From positions 1 to 64,000 of the forward strand of contig NZ_JACHCR010000017.1 in the NCBI RefSeq assembly GCF_014205845.1: a stretch of 64,000 bases of DNA, given 5' to 3'. The position numbers and the translations under genes are program-made. How positions within the stretch are numbered: the first letter of the stretch is position 1; the number at the start of each line of letters is the position of its first letter. Shown here in pieces: positions 34,761-43,617 of the stretch. The DNA is from Mucilaginibacter cryoferens (lineage in GTDB: Bacteria > Bacteroidota > Bacteroidia > Sphingobacteriales > Sphingobacteriaceae). The notes beneath the pieces are model-generated. The model searched no databases. It was not told where the DNA came from and worked only from the letters and a program-made list of their open reading frames with translations.

Positions 34761-35882
34761 TTACTTTCCCGCTTTTAATAGTTTCATGCGGATGGTATCT
34801 GCATAATAAATCATATCCCACTGCATCATTTTACCAGTGTAACCGCTTATTTTTACTTTTGTAGTATCAGTTTGCGGTCCGTTGTAAAAAATGATGTTTA
34901 AGGTTTTATTTGGGGCGTTGTAGGTGTAACTGCCATGCCAGGCCTGTTCGCGTTCAAAAATGAAAGGATTGCTTGAAAAGTTTAACTCACCGTGTTGTTC
35001 TATATAAATGGTGTGCCATGCCCTTGGGTTGGTTTGCCAGTCGCGGCGGGTATTATCTTTCCCGTTTTGGGTTAGTTCGTAAATCTTCCATTTACCTTCA
35101 AATGCTGATGGTGGCTCTGCTACAACCAAACGATAAAGGCTATAAAACGCGAAAGCAATTGTCATTACTTTGATAATAGGTTTTAGGAAACCTAACTTAA
35201 CGGGAGGAAGATGATCTACCTTTTGAAATAACAGGATTTTAAGATCGGCCCATCGTAATATGATAATGTAGCTTAAGCCGGCAGTAAATATTAGCGAGTT
35301 TACAAAGGCTCCGTTGCTTATCTCGTAAAAGATATTGAGAAGTACTATATTAACCATTACAGGCAGCAAGATGCAGGCACCCAGCAAGGTTGTGCGTCTA
35401 AATAATAGCATAATGCTGCCGCCAATTTGCAGCAAACCTAAAATTACAGCAAAGGTATAGGAGTGACCAAAGTAATTCCAGGTCAACTCAAAACCCGTAA
35501 GGTCACCAACAGGTATATCGTCGCGACTATAAACCCGGCTAAATTGAGTCTGCAGAATTTTGGCAAAACCATAAACAGCAATTTCGTAAGCAATAAAATA
35601 CCGCATAACCCCACGGAACCAGGCATGCCTGATACCGGAGTTAAAGCCGGACGATTTCTCTTTTCGATGCCAGTAAATCGAATAGGCGACAGCCAGCAAA
35701 AGGAAAAATCCTCCTGCATACAGAAAATATTTTACATGTTTTGAGTTGTCGAAGCTGCTAAAATATTTGTAAAAGAAAGTTGATATCGCCATATACAAAC
35801 CACTAACCAATGCCACATATAGAAACAGGCATTCAAAAAATTTATTAAACCAGGAGGAGCGGATAGCGGTATTTTCAGGCAT
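34761..35882 (-). CDS. DoxX-like integral membrane protein with C-terminal soluble domain
   Basis: A 373-residue protein with about seven membrane segments in the first 255 residues and a soluble beta-rich C-terminal part (EGKWKIYELTQNGKDNTRR onward). The region YFIAYEIAVYGFAKILQTQF resembles DoxX-family helices. The function of DoxX proteins is varied. The 5' end faces the thrS operon across 352 nt. Confidence 0.65.
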   Translation of the reverse strand: MPENTAIRSSWFNKFFECLFLYVALVSGLYMAISTFFYKYFSSFDNSKHVKYFLYAGGFFLLLAVAYSIYWHRKEKSSGFNSGIRHAWFRGVMRYFIAYEIAVYGFAKILQTQFSRVYSRDDIPVGDLTGFELTWNYFGHSYTFAVILGLLQIGGSIMLLFRRTTLLGACILLPVMVNIVLLNIFYEISNGAFVNSLIFTAGLSYIIILRWADLKILLFQKVDHLPPVKLGFLKPIIKVMTIAFAFYSLYRLVVAEPPSAFEGKWKIYELTQNGKDNTRRDWQTNPRAWHTIYIEQHGELNFSSNPFIFEREQAWHGSYTYNAPNKTLNIIFYNGPQTDTTKVKISGYTGKMMQWDMIYYADTIRMKLLKAGK

Positions 35883-36234
35883 CGGTTTTAATTTTTTTCA
35901 ATATCGGTTATTTTTATGAAAATAGTTTATACAACTCGGGCAATTTGGGATATTTGATATTCGCAAACATTTGCATAAATTTGAAATAATTGTGAAACAG
36001 GTAACGTCATGGAAAAAAGCAAACAATCATTTACTGTGGCTGAATTAGAACTTCTTAAGGAAGGGCGATAGCTAATTATAAATAAACTTTGGGTAAAGTA
36101 ATTTTTCACAAATCCGAAATTGAACACCCCAATCCAAAATCAAAAAATAATCCTATTTTTGCACCTCAAATAAACGATCACTCCCGTAGGTGATCACAAA
36201 ACGTAATTTTATAAACTTTAAATCATAGTTGTAG
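35883..36234. other. Intergenic region: promoter of the thrS operon, otherwise unremarkable
   Basis: 352 nt between divergent genes. It contains the -7-type box at 36154-36161 and a short hairpin in the leader near 36174-36196 (GATCACTCCCGTAGGTGATC). A 20-codon frame at 36009-36071 is too short and has no support. Confidence 0.5.
36154..36161 (+). promoter_or_regulatory. -7 box (TATTTTTG) of thrS-infC-rpmI-rplT operon
   Basis: Exact TAnnTTTG match, 73 nt before the thrS start. No clear -33 element. The leader between them contains a small hairpin. Confidence 0.4.
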
Positions 36235-38160
36235 ATGATTAGTATTACACTTCCCGATGGTTCCGTTCGTCAGTACGACAAGGGAATCTCTTCCGCACAG
36301 ATCGCATTATCGATCTCTGAAGGATTAGCACGTAACGTATTAGCAGCCGAAGTTGATGGTGAGGTTTGGGATGCCAGCCGCCCTATTGAAAAGGACTCGC
36401 GCGTTAAATTATTAACCTGGAACGATGCTTCAGGTAAATCAACTTTCTGGCATTCATCAGCCCACTTATTGGCCGAGGCTTTGGAGGCTTTGTATCCGGG
36501 CACCAAATTTGGTATCGGTCCGGCTATCGAAACCGGTTTTTACTACGATGTTGATTTTGGAGATCGTGAATTTTCGTCAGACGAGTTCAAAAAGATCGAA
36601 GACAAAGTTATCGAACTGGCTAAAACCAAAGAAGAGTACATTCGCAAGCCGGTTAGTAAAGCCGATGCTATTGAGTACTTTACCGAAAAAGGCGACGAGT
36701 ATAAGCTTGACCTGATTAAGGACCTGCCAGATGGTGCCATTACATTTTACACACAAGGTAACTTTACCGATCTGTGCCGTGGGCCACATATCCCAAACAC
36801 CGGTTTTATAAAAGCTGTTAAGCTGATGAGTGTTGCCGGTGCTTACTGGCGTGGCGACGAAACACGCAAGCAGTTAACCCGTATTTACGCCGTTACTTTC
36901 CCCAAAGCCAGCGAGCTTACGGAATATCTGCACATGATCGAAGAAGCTAAAAAGCGCGATCACAGAAAATTGGGGAAAGAGTTGGAGTTATTTGCCTTTT
37001 CAGAAAAAGTAGGCATGGGCTTGCCATTGTGGTTACCGAAAGGAACTGCCCTGCGCGAACGCCTGCAAAACTTTTTGCAAAAGGCACAGGTTAAAGCTGG
37101 TTACGAGCAGGTAATTACTCCGCACATCGGGCATAAAAACCTGTATGTAACATCCGGCCATTACGAAAAATATGGTGCCGATTCATTTCAGCCTATAAAA
37201 ACTCCGCAGGAGGGGGAAGAGTTCTTTTTAAAACCGATGAACTGCCCGCATCACTGCGAGATCTATAAAACAAAACCGCGCTCGTACAAAGACCTTCCTG
37301 TTCGTTTGGCAGAGTTTGGTACCGTATATCGTTACGAGCAAAGTGGCGAGTTGCATGGCTTAACCCGTGTACGCGGCTTTACTCAGGACGATGCCCACTT
37401 ATTTTGCACCCCCGACCAGGTAAAGGATGAGTTTAAGAAGGTAATAGACTTAGTGTTATATGTATTTAAAGCTTTAGGCTTTGAGAACTATACTGCGCAG
37501 ATCTCTCTACGCGATCCTGAAAATAAAGCAAAATACATCGGTACTGATGAGAATTGGGCTTTGGCCGAAAATGCGATCATTGAGGCAGCTGCCGAAAAAG
37601 GATTAGTTACCGTTGTAGAATTAGGCGAAGCAGCTTTTTATGGCCCTAAGCTCGATTTTATGGTTCGCGATGCCTTGGGTCGTAAATGGCAACTGGGCAC
37701 TATTCAGGTAGATTATAACCTACCCGAGCGTTTTGAACTGGAGTACACTGGTAGCGACAACTTAAAACATCGTCCGGTAATGATTCACAGAGCCCCATTT
37801 GGCTCTATGGAGCGTTTTATTGCTGTACTAATTGAGCATTGCGCAGGTAATTTTCCGCTTTGGTTATCGCCAGAGCAATTTATTATACTGCCGATATCAG
37901 AAAAGTACGAGGAATATGCAAAAAAACTTTCTGATGTGTTAAAAGATTCCGATATTTGCGGGCTGATTGATTTCAGAGATGAAAAAATAGGGCGTAAGAT
38001 ACGTGATGCTGAAGTCAAAAAAATCCCTTATATGCTGATTGTGGGTGAAAAAGAAGCGGCCGAGGGGCAGGTTTCTGTCAGAAAACATGGTCAGGGCGAT
38101 TTGGGAAGTATGAGCATAGAAGATTTTAAAGAACAAATAATTAAAGAAATAAAAGTATAA
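36235..38160 (+). CDS. thrS: Threonyl-tRNA synthetase
   Basis: A 641-residue enzyme with the usual order: TGS domain (residues 1-62), an editing domain with [11 protein letters not shown] near 80, the class II catalytic core (motif 2-type [21 protein letters not shown], zinc-site cysteine in [11 protein letters not shown] and histidine in [13 protein letters not shown]), and the anticodon-binding domain. It charges tRNA-Thr. First gene of the operon thrS-infC-rpmI-rplT; the stop is one nucleotide before infC. Full length and all key residues are present. Confidence 0.97.
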   Translation: MISITLPDGSVRQYDKGISSAQIALSISEGLARNVLAAEVDGEVWDASRPIEKDSRVKLLTWNDASGKSTFWHSSAHLLAEALEALYPGTKFGIGPAIETGFYYDVDFGDREFSSDEFKKIEDKVIELAKTKEEYIRKPVSKADAIEYFTEKGDEYKLDLIKDLPDGAITFYTQGNFTDLCRGPHIPNTGFIKAVKLMSVAGAYWRGDETRKQLTRIYAVTFPKASELTEYLHMIEEAKKRDHRKLGKELELFAFSEKVGMGLPLWLPKGTALRERLQNFLQKAQVKAGYEQVITPHIGHKNLYVTSGHYEKYGADSFQPIKTPQEGEEFFLKPMNCPHHCEIYKTKPRSYKDLPVRLAEFGTVYRYEQSGELHGLTRVRGFTQDDAHLFCTPDQVKDEFKKVIDLVLYVFKALGFENYTAQISLRDPENKAKYIGTDENWALAENAIIEAAAEKGLVTVVELGEAAFYGPKLDFMVRDALGRKWQLGTIQVDYNLPERFELEYTGSDNLKHRPVMIHRAPFGSMERFIAVLIEHCAGNFPLWLSPEQFIILPISEKYEEYAKKLSDVLKDSDICGLIDFRDEKIGRKIRDAEVKKIPYMLIVGEKEAAEGQVSVRKHGQGDLGSMSIEDFKEQIIKEIKV

Positions 38161-38161
38161 C

Positions 38162-38728
38162 TTGGCATTAAACAAACCTTTCAATAGAGGACCAAGGCTT
38201 CCTTTCAAGAAGAAAGAAGCTGAACACAACATCAACCAATTCATTAGAGCTCAGGAAGTTCGCCTTGTAGGTGATAACGTAGAGCAAGGTATTTTTTCAT
38301 TAAGAGATGCCCTTGCTATTGCGCAAGAGCAGGAATTAGACCTGGTTGAGATATCTCCGAACGCCGTACCGCCGGTTTGTAAAGTAACGGACTATAACAA
38401 GTTCATTTACGAGCAAAAGAAAAAGCTTAAGGAGATCAAGAGCAATGCCAAGCAAACTGTTATTAAGGAAATCCGTTTCGGGCCTAATACTGATGATCAT
38501 GACTTTGAATTTAAATTAAAGCATGCCATTAAGTTTTTAGAAGCTGGTGAAAAGGTGAGAGCTTATGTACACTTTAAAGGCCGTGCCATTGTTTACAAAG
38601 AGCAAGGCGAAATATTACTACTCCGCTTTGCGCAGGCATTGGAGGATGTAGGTAAAGTGGAGCAGTTGCCAAAGCTTGAAGGTAAAAGGATGTTTTTAAC
38701 CCTTGCGCCTAAAGCAGCGAAGAAATAG
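38162..38728 (+). CDS. infC: Translation initiation factor IF-3
   Basis: A 188-residue IF-3 with its two domains: N-terminal [15 protein letters not shown] and the linker helix KKKLKEIK, then the C-terminal domain with [20 protein letters not shown] and the FKGRAI motif. It screens the start codon and prevents subunit joining. The start is TTG 38162, immediately after the thrS stop; no ATG or GTG precedes the conserved domain. A non-ATG start is the classic autoregulatory feature of infC in many bacteria (IF-3 discriminates against rare starts). Confidence 0.95.
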   Translation: MALNKPFNRGPRLPFKKKEAEHNINQFIRAQEVRLVGDNVEQGIFSLRDALAIAQEQELDLVEISPNAVPPVCKVTDYNKFIYEQKKKLKEIKSNAKQTVIKEIRFGPNTDDHDFEFKLKHAIKFLEAGEKVRAYVHFKGRAIVYKEQGEILLLRFAQALEDVGKVEQLPKLEGKRMFLTLAPKAAKK

Positions 38729-38733
38729 ATATG

Positions 38734-38857
38734 AGATGTTAGATATGAGAATTGAGACAATTTTAGTATCTGACATCTTTTAAGATAAACGTGAAATATG
38801 GGATCAGGATGCGAAGAGATAGTTAGTCTCACATCTTAAATCTCATATCTAACATCT
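38734..38857. repeat. Palindromic intergenic repeat between infC and rpmI
   Basis: Arms AGATGTTAGATATGAGA at 38734-38750 and its exact complement at 38841-38857 (17 bp), each followed by further imperfectly matched GAGAC/GTCTC-rich text. The interior is AT-rich and repeats ATGAGA/ATATCT-type words. It may be an interspersed palindromic element or an RNA structure affecting the ribosomal-protein genes downstream. Confidence 0.55.
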
Positions 38858-38873
38858 AAATAAATAAATAGTT

Positions 38874-39074
38874 ATGCCAAAAATGAAAACCAATTCCAGT
38901 GCAAAAAAGCGCTTTAAGCTTACTGGAACAGGTAAAATCACACGGAAGAATGCATTCAAAAGCCACATCTTAACTAAGATGTCGACTAAACGTAAGCGTA
39001 ACCTTGGCCACACCAGCTTAGTTTCTAAAGCTGATAGTGGAAATGTTAAACGCATGCTTTGCATCGGAAAGTAA
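38874..39074 (+). CDS. rpmI: Ribosomal protein bL35
   Basis: A 66-residue protein with the bL35 signature [20 protein letters not shown] and the basic helix [15 protein letters not shown]. It is part of the large ribosomal subunit. Third gene of the operon, after a 145-nt palindromic spacer; followed 78 nt later by rplT. Length and composition are standard. Confidence 0.96.
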   Translation: MPKMKTNSSAKKRFKLTGTGKITRKNAFKSHILTKMSTKRKRNLGHTSLVSKADSGNVKRMLCIGK

Positions 39075-39152
39075 TTCACAATTTTTTTAACCAGGTATTA
39101 GAGTTTTAAGTTCTGTTGTAAAAACAGGCACTCACTACCAAAATCAAACAAC

Positions 39153-39497
39153 ATGCCACGTTCAGTTAACGCAGTAGCGTCGAGAAGACGCAGGAAAAGG
39201 ATCATGAACCTCGCCAAAGGTTATTGGGGTTCACGTAGCAAGGTTTATACCGTTGCAAAAAACACAGTAGAAAAAGGTTTACAGTACGCTTATCGTGACC
39301 GTAAAACCAAGAAAAGAGAATTTAGAGCTTTATGGATCCAACGTATTAACGCTGGTGCCCGTCAGCACGGAATTTCTTACTCTCAATTAATAGGTAAATT
39401 AGCAGCAAAAGAGATCGGTTTAAACCGTAAAGTATTAGCTGATTTAGCAATGAATCATCCTGATGCTTTCAAAGCCGTTATTGATGCAGTAAAATAA
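39153..39497 (+). CDS. rplT: Ribosomal protein bL20
   Basis: A 114-residue bL20 with the opening [17 protein letters not shown] and the conserved [17 protein letters not shown]. It binds 23S rRNA early in assembly and, in some bacteria, represses its own operon. Last gene of the operon; a strong terminator follows. Confidence 0.97.
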   Translation: MPRSVNAVASRRRRKRIMNLAKGYWGSRSKVYTVAKNTVEKGLQYAYRDRKTKKREFRALWIQRINAGARQHGISYSQLIGKLAAKEIGLNRKVLADLAMNHPDAFKAVIDAVK

Positions 39498-39528
39498 TAT
39501 CATTCCGGGCAATTTGTCCTTGAATTTT

Positions 39529-39567
39529 AAAACCGCCTTGTAAATTTTTACAGGGCGGTTTTTTTAT
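39529..39567 (+). terminator. Terminator of the thrS-rplT operon
   Basis: Hairpin with AAAACCGCC against GGCGGTTTT and inner GTAAA/TTTAC pairing, ending in seven T; 32 nt after rplT. It also faces the gene at 39576 on the other strand. Confidence 0.85.
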
Positions 39568-39575
39568 GTTCTTTT

Positions 39576-40319
39576 TTAAGAGATTATAATGATCTCGGCA
39601 GTGTCTAACGATGATTCCAATCCGTTTTCGATGTCCATGTATTGCTTAAAGTTTTGGATATCTTTGTCAACCATCCTTTTAAACAAAGGATTTAAAACTT
39701 TTGCTATACCTGCGCCAACACCGCCGGCAGGTGGCTGGTAGCTGATCACGATATCAACCACGGTGCCTGTACCATCAATGGTATCCTGGAAACGTATCTT
39801 GCCTGCATTGTTAATGGTGGAATTGGGGAGCGAACTCCATCCAATCATTTCGTTGGGTTCGTCTTTTACAATTTCGGCATGCCAGCTTACAGTGGCAACA
39901 TCGGCCGGGAGTTTTAAAACCCATCGCGAATATTGGGCGTCAATTACTTCAACGCTTTCCAGATGTTTCATAAACAGGGGCAAATTATCCAGCTTACGCC
40001 AAAAGTTATACACCTTGTGCCGGGGTTGGTTTACAGTAAACGATGCACGGATATTTACGTTAATAGGGTTAGTTGATAGCTTGCCGATCCGTTTGTACAA
40101 TTCGCAGTGCCCCGTAATACCACGATTTAAAAGATACCCTCCGGCGCCAATTTTTAACACACTAGTCAGCGGACTTGAAAAGATATTCTTAAAACCCGAC
40201 CATCCCAGTTTTACACCGCCAGCAATAGAAGTGTAGCGTTCGGGCCAGTTCAGGTTTATCCTGTCGTCGCCATAAAGTACGGGGTAGTTGTCGGTATATT
40301 TAATTATTGTAGTTGCCAT
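39576..40319 (-). CDS. SRPBCC-family protein (cyclase/dehydrase-like)
   Basis: A 247-residue protein. The C-terminal two thirds (about 90-230) look like an SRPBCC ligand-binding fold: FTVNQPRHKVYNFWRKLDNLPLFMKHLESVEV, then HAEIVKDEPNEMIGWSSLP, then VDIVISYQPPAGGVG. The N-terminal part has a glycine-rich segment (GGVKLGWSGFKNI and LKIGAGGYLLNRGITGH) that resembles a YgaP-type membrane hairpin. These proteins bind hydrophobic ligands. No enzyme partner is adjacent. Confidence 0.75.
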   Translation of the reverse strand: MATTIIKYTDNYPVLYGDDRINLNWPERYTSIAGGVKLGWSGFKNIFSSPLTSVLKIGAGGYLLNRGITGHCELYKRIGKLSTNPINVNIRASFTVNQPRHKVYNFWRKLDNLPLFMKHLESVEVIDAQYSRWVLKLPADVATVSWHAEIVKDEPNEMIGWSSLPNSTINNAGKIRFQDTIDGTGTVVDIVISYQPPAGGVGAGIAKVLNPLFKRMVDKDIQNFKQYMDIENGLESSLDTAEIIIIS

Positions 40320-40486
40320 GTAGTTTTAATTAGGTGTAAAAGTTAAACACCTTATGGCAAGCTAAGTTTTTGTTAAATTGAATTTTATTTAACCTTGTGG
40401 TAATTAAATTTAAATCTGGTTAAATTTGGCTTGTATTTTTTAGCTCGATGTAATTCATATTGATAAACTATCCGCCCCAGTTTTTT

Positions 40487-40597
40487 TTAAGAAAGGAAGC
40501 TATCGCTATATTTATTAAATTTCCTGATGTTTGAATCTGGCACCGCAGTTTTTAAACCAGCCACGATCATTATTAATAAAATAGGATACTTTTTCAT
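40487..40597 (-). CDS. Possible 36-residue exported peptide
   Basis: A tiny frame on the minus strand from ATG 40597 to TAA 40489-40487. Its N terminus, KKYPILLIMIVAGLKTAV, looks like a signal sequence; the remaining residues are polar. It lies upstream of, and divergent from, the cobalamin riboswitch promoter. No family is recognised and such short frames arise by chance. The rest of the 646-nt gap (40320-40620) shows only a weak AGGTGT/ACACCT repeat. Confidence 0.2.
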   Translation of the reverse strand: MKKYPILLIMIVAGLKTAVPDSNIRKFNKYSDSFLS

Positions 40598-40620
40598 CAG
40601 CATAAATATACAGATGTTAG

Positions 40621-40651
40621 TTTGTGGTTATTAATACTTGTTGTACTTTTG
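40621..40651 (+). promoter_or_regulatory. Bacteroidota-type promoter (TTTG-N19-TACTTTTG) of btuB
   Basis: TTTG at 40621-40624, a 19-nt spacer, and TACTTTTG at 40644-40651 fit the -33/-7 consensus of the Bacteroidota primary sigma factor exactly. The start of transcription would be near 40658, just before the riboswitch. Confidence 0.8.
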
Positions 40652-40661
40652 CACCGCTTTA

Positions 40662-40836
40662 GGTTTCTTTATAGTATATCATAAAGAATTAAAAGGGAAT
40701 ACGGTGTAAATCCGGAACTGTCCCGCAGCTGTAAGCTCCAGAACCATAGTTCATTCTTAAAGTCACTGCCGGTAAGAACCCGCGGGAAGACAGAACTAAA
40801 GGGGAGTAAGTCAGAAGACCTGCCAGAGCATTATAT
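40662..40836 (+). ncRNA. Cobalamin (B12) riboswitch
   Basis: The RNA contains the standard B12-aptamer landmarks in order: GGGAAT.CGGTG with AATCCGGAACTGTCCCGCAGCTGTAAG-type core (40694-40735), CACTGCCGGTAAGAACCCGCGGGAAG (40763-40790) and the B12-box variant GTAAGTCAGAAGACCTGCC (40806-40824). It binds adenosylcobalamin or a relative and lowers expression of the receptor gene downstream. Boundaries are approximate. Confidence 0.93.
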
Positions 40837-40965
40837 GTTATTCGTAGCTTTCGTGGATTGAAGCTTGAATGTGAATACTCTTCTGTTTAGTGGTGTGTTT
40901 TCATTTTTTCCATATCCATGTTGTGCTATTTAAACCGCATTATTATTTAACGCTATAGCAAATAC

Positions 40966-42918
40966 ATGAAAAAAAAGTACTTTAAAATTGTTTTAGGATT
41001 AGGTTTGGTACAGGCAGGTTTAGGCGGCACTGTTGCAAATGCACAGGATACTACCCGCGTATTAAACAATGTAGTAGTAACAGCAACCCGGTCGCCTAAA
41101 AAATTATCCGATATTGGTCGTGTGGTTACTGTAATATCGGCCGAGCAAATCAATCGTTCACAAGGCCAAACGTTGCCCCAGTTATTAAATACTGTCCCTG
41201 GGATAACTTTTTCCGGAGCACAGAACGCACCTGGTATCAGCACCTCGGTATTTTTGCGTGGTGCATCATCGGGTAATACATTAATATTGGTAGATGGATT
41301 CCCGGTTAACAACGCCTCATCAATTGATGGCAGTTATGATCTTAACGCCTTCCCGGTAAACGAGATTGAAAAAATAGAGATATTGAAAGGCGCCGGTTCA
41401 ACTTTATATGGCTCTGATGCTGTAGCCGGTGTAATAAATATTATTACCAAACACCCGCAGGGGCAAGGCTTAAAAGGCAATGTGCAACTTACCGGCGGTA
41501 GTTACAATACCTTTCAGGAGTCGGCAGGTTTAAACGGTAAAATTCACAACACCGGGATTGCCATTAACCTTTCAAATACCGATTCAAGAGGTTTTGCAGC
41601 GGCCACGGATACTACAAATAAGGCTGGGTTTAAAAAAGATGGATTTCATCAACGTTCGGCGAGTGTTAATATCAATCAATATGTTTCTGATAAATTTAGC
41701 TTGAATGGTAATTTTCAGGCCAGTTACAATGCCGGCGATTTGCCTTATGGTGCCTTTGCCGATGATAAAAACTACACCTATCATAATACATTTTTGTACG
41801 GAGGCTTAGGGGCCAAAGTGGTATTGCCAAAAGGTACTTTGGTGTTCAATGCCAGCCAGAACACTGTTCTCAATAACTTTAAAAACCTGCCTCCTGACAA
41901 CGACGGTACCAATCAGCTAACAAAAAATACCGGCCGTATAACCAATTTGGAGACTGTATTGAATTACAACCTGGGTAAATATTTTGATATCACGAGCGGC
42001 GCAGACTATAAATATAGCAATACCGACCAATATAGCTTGTTTCAACAAACAGGATATAATCCACCTGCAAGTGTTATAAGCTCTGATACTGCGCATAGTA
42101 GCATTACAAGCGTTTACACATCACTGTTTTTTAAGTCAAATATCTTTCATATGGAACTGGGCGGAAGGTATAACCACCATAGCAAATATGGAGATAACTT
42201 TACCTATACTATTAACCCTTCGCTGTATTTAGCCGATCAGTTTAAAGTATTCGGGACTGTTGCCTCTGCCTATAAATCCCCATCCTTATATCAATTGTAC
42301 TCGCAATATGGCAATAGTCAATTAAAGCCCGAAACAACTACATCGTACGAGGCCGGGTTTGATTGGGAGATTGTAAAAAATACATTATCGTTTAATACCG
42401 ATTTCTACAAACGAAACACTAAAGATGTTGTTTATTTTTACTCAGAATCGAAGTTCCCTTTTAATTCGTTCTATAAAAACGGTCAATTTCAAAAAGATAA
42501 AGGTTTTGAAAGTGAGTTGAAATACAATTCAAACAAGCTTACGGCTTCGGCTTATTTTGCTTATGTAACCGGCAAACAAACTGATGAAACCGGCAAACAA
42601 ACAGCTAATTTATACCGCAGGCCAAAAAATACTTTCGGAGCTAATGTATCATACCAGGCATGTGCTGATTTCCTGATCGCAGTAAATTATAAGTATACCG
42701 GCAACAGAGCTGATCAAAATTTTGCTACATACCCAAGCACAATAACTACGCTAAAAAGCTACAATCTTGTTGATTTGCACCTGCAATTAAAAGCCACTAA
42801 AAATCTGAATGTTTTTGGTGACCTGAATAATGTGCTTGATCAAAAGTATATCGACTGGTTGGGTTATAATACCCGTGGCATCAATTTTACAATTGGCGCA
42901 AAGTACCAGTTTAATTAG
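40966..42918 (+). CDS. btuB: BtuB-like TonB-dependent vitamin B12 receptor
   Basis: A 650-residue outer-membrane receptor. A signal peptide (to about residue 26, ANAQ) is followed by a TonB-box-like DTTRVLNNVVVTATRS, a plug domain (GQTLPQLLNTVPGITF, VFLRGASSGNTLILVDGFPV, LKGAGSTLYGSDAVAGVINI) and a 22-strand-type barrel ending GAKYQFN. It takes up cobalamin across the outer membrane. The B12 riboswitch immediately upstream confirms the substrate class. The next gene, 49 nt downstream, encodes a membrane protein probably in the same operon. Confidence 0.93.
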   Translation: MKKKYFKIVLGLGLVQAGLGGTVANAQDTTRVLNNVVVTATRSPKKLSDIGRVVTVISAEQINRSQGQTLPQLLNTVPGITFSGAQNAPGISTSVFLRGASSGNTLILVDGFPVNNASSIDGSYDLNAFPVNEIEKIEILKGAGSTLYGSDAVAGVINIITKHPQGQGLKGNVQLTGGSYNTFQESAGLNGKIHNTGIAINLSNTDSRGFAAATDTTNKAGFKKDGFHQRSASVNINQYVSDKFSLNGNFQASYNAGDLPYGAFADDKNYTYHNTFLYGGLGAKVVLPKGTLVFNASQNTVLNNFKNLPPDNDGTNQLTKNTGRITNLETVLNYNLGKYFDITSGADYKYSNTDQYSLFQQTGYNPPASVISSDTAHSSITSVYTSLFFKSNIFHMELGGRYNHHSKYGDNFTYTINPSLYLADQFKVFGTVASAYKSPSLYQLYSQYGNSQLKPETTTSYEAGFDWEIVKNTLSFNTDFYKRNTKDVVYFYSESKFPFNSFYKNGQFQKDKGFESELKYNSNKLTASAYFAYVTGKQTDETGKQTANLYRRPKNTFGANVSYQACADFLIAVNYKYTGNRADQNFATYPSTITTLKSYNLVDLHLQLKATKNLNVFGDLNNVLDQKYIDWLGYNTRGINFTIGAKYQFN

Positions 42919-42967
42919 TTTTTTAATTAATGCTTATTATGAGTAATTTTACGGTATAAACAAAACC

Positions 42968-43540
42968 ATGAATAAAAGAGATACCATCAGCAGAAACATT
43001 ATCCTTATTTTAATGATAGTTGTTGCTGCAGCGTTCAGGCTAATAACCTTTAAGTATAAGGAACTGAGTAACTTTACACCAGTAGGTGCTATAGCTTTAT
43101 TTGGAGGTGTTTACTTTACCGAAAAATGGAAAGGCTATGTAACAGTATTGCTTACGCTTTTTACTACCGATATCATTATTAACTATTTGTACACATCAAA
43201 AATTACCTTGTGGTATAGCGGTGCACCTTGGGTTTACTTGTGCTTTGCACTGATGGTTTTAGTGGGTAGTTTTATAAAAAAGGTAAATGTACTTAATGTG
43301 CTGCTGGCATCTGTTGCATCGGTACTCATTCATTGGCTCATCATCGATCTACCATTTTTATATGGAGCCCTGTATCCACATACCATAGCCGGGTACGGTC
43401 AATCGTTAATTAAGGCTATTCCATTTGAAAAGAACATGGTTTTGGGTGATCTGCTGTTTGACTTTTTGTTGTTTGGCGGTTTCGAGTTTGCAAAAAGTAA
43501 GTTTGCTTTTTTACAAACCCCAAAACAATTGGCGCTCTAA
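42968..43540 (+). CDS. DUF6580-family membrane protein (candidate cobalamin/precursor inner-membrane transporter)
   Basis: A 190-residue protein with about five or six hydrophobic segments (for example NIILILMIVVAAAFRLI, YLCFALMVLVGSFI, VLLASVASVLIHWLI) and the family phrase FTPVGAIALFGGVYF. This is DUF6580, which has S-component-like size and layout as in ECF transporters. It lies 49 nt after btuB in the riboswitch-controlled unit and has a terminator 18 nt after its stop, so a role in crossing the inner membrane with B12 or a precursor is a good inference, but it is not established. Confidence 0.75.
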   Translation: MNKRDTISRNIILILMIVVAAAFRLITFKYKELSNFTPVGAIALFGGVYFTEKWKGYVTVLLTLFTTDIIINYLYTSKITLWYSGAPWVYLCFALMVLVGSFIKKVNVLNVLLASVASVLIHWLIIDLPFLYGALYPHTIAGYGQSLIKAIPFEKNMVLGDLLFDFLLFGGFEFAKSKFAFLQTPKQLAL

Positions 43541-43558
43541 TCAAGTATAATAAAATTG

Positions 43559-43593
43559 AAAAGCGATCTGTCATAATGCAGGTCGCTTTTTTT
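43559..43593 (+). terminator. Terminator after the B12 operon
   Basis: 12-bp arms AAAAGCGATCTG (43559-43570) against CAGGTCGCTTTT (43579-43590, one wobble), then T-run. It separates btuB-DUF6580 from the sirtuin gene. Confidence 0.8.
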
Positions 43594-43617
43594 ATGTGCT
43601 GATAATTTATTTTTAGT

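Noticed and set aside
36009..36071. 20-codon frame (MEKSKQSFTVAEL...) upstream of thrS
   Set aside because: Too short, no recognisable leader-peptide feature such as a threonine run, and no attenuator follows it.
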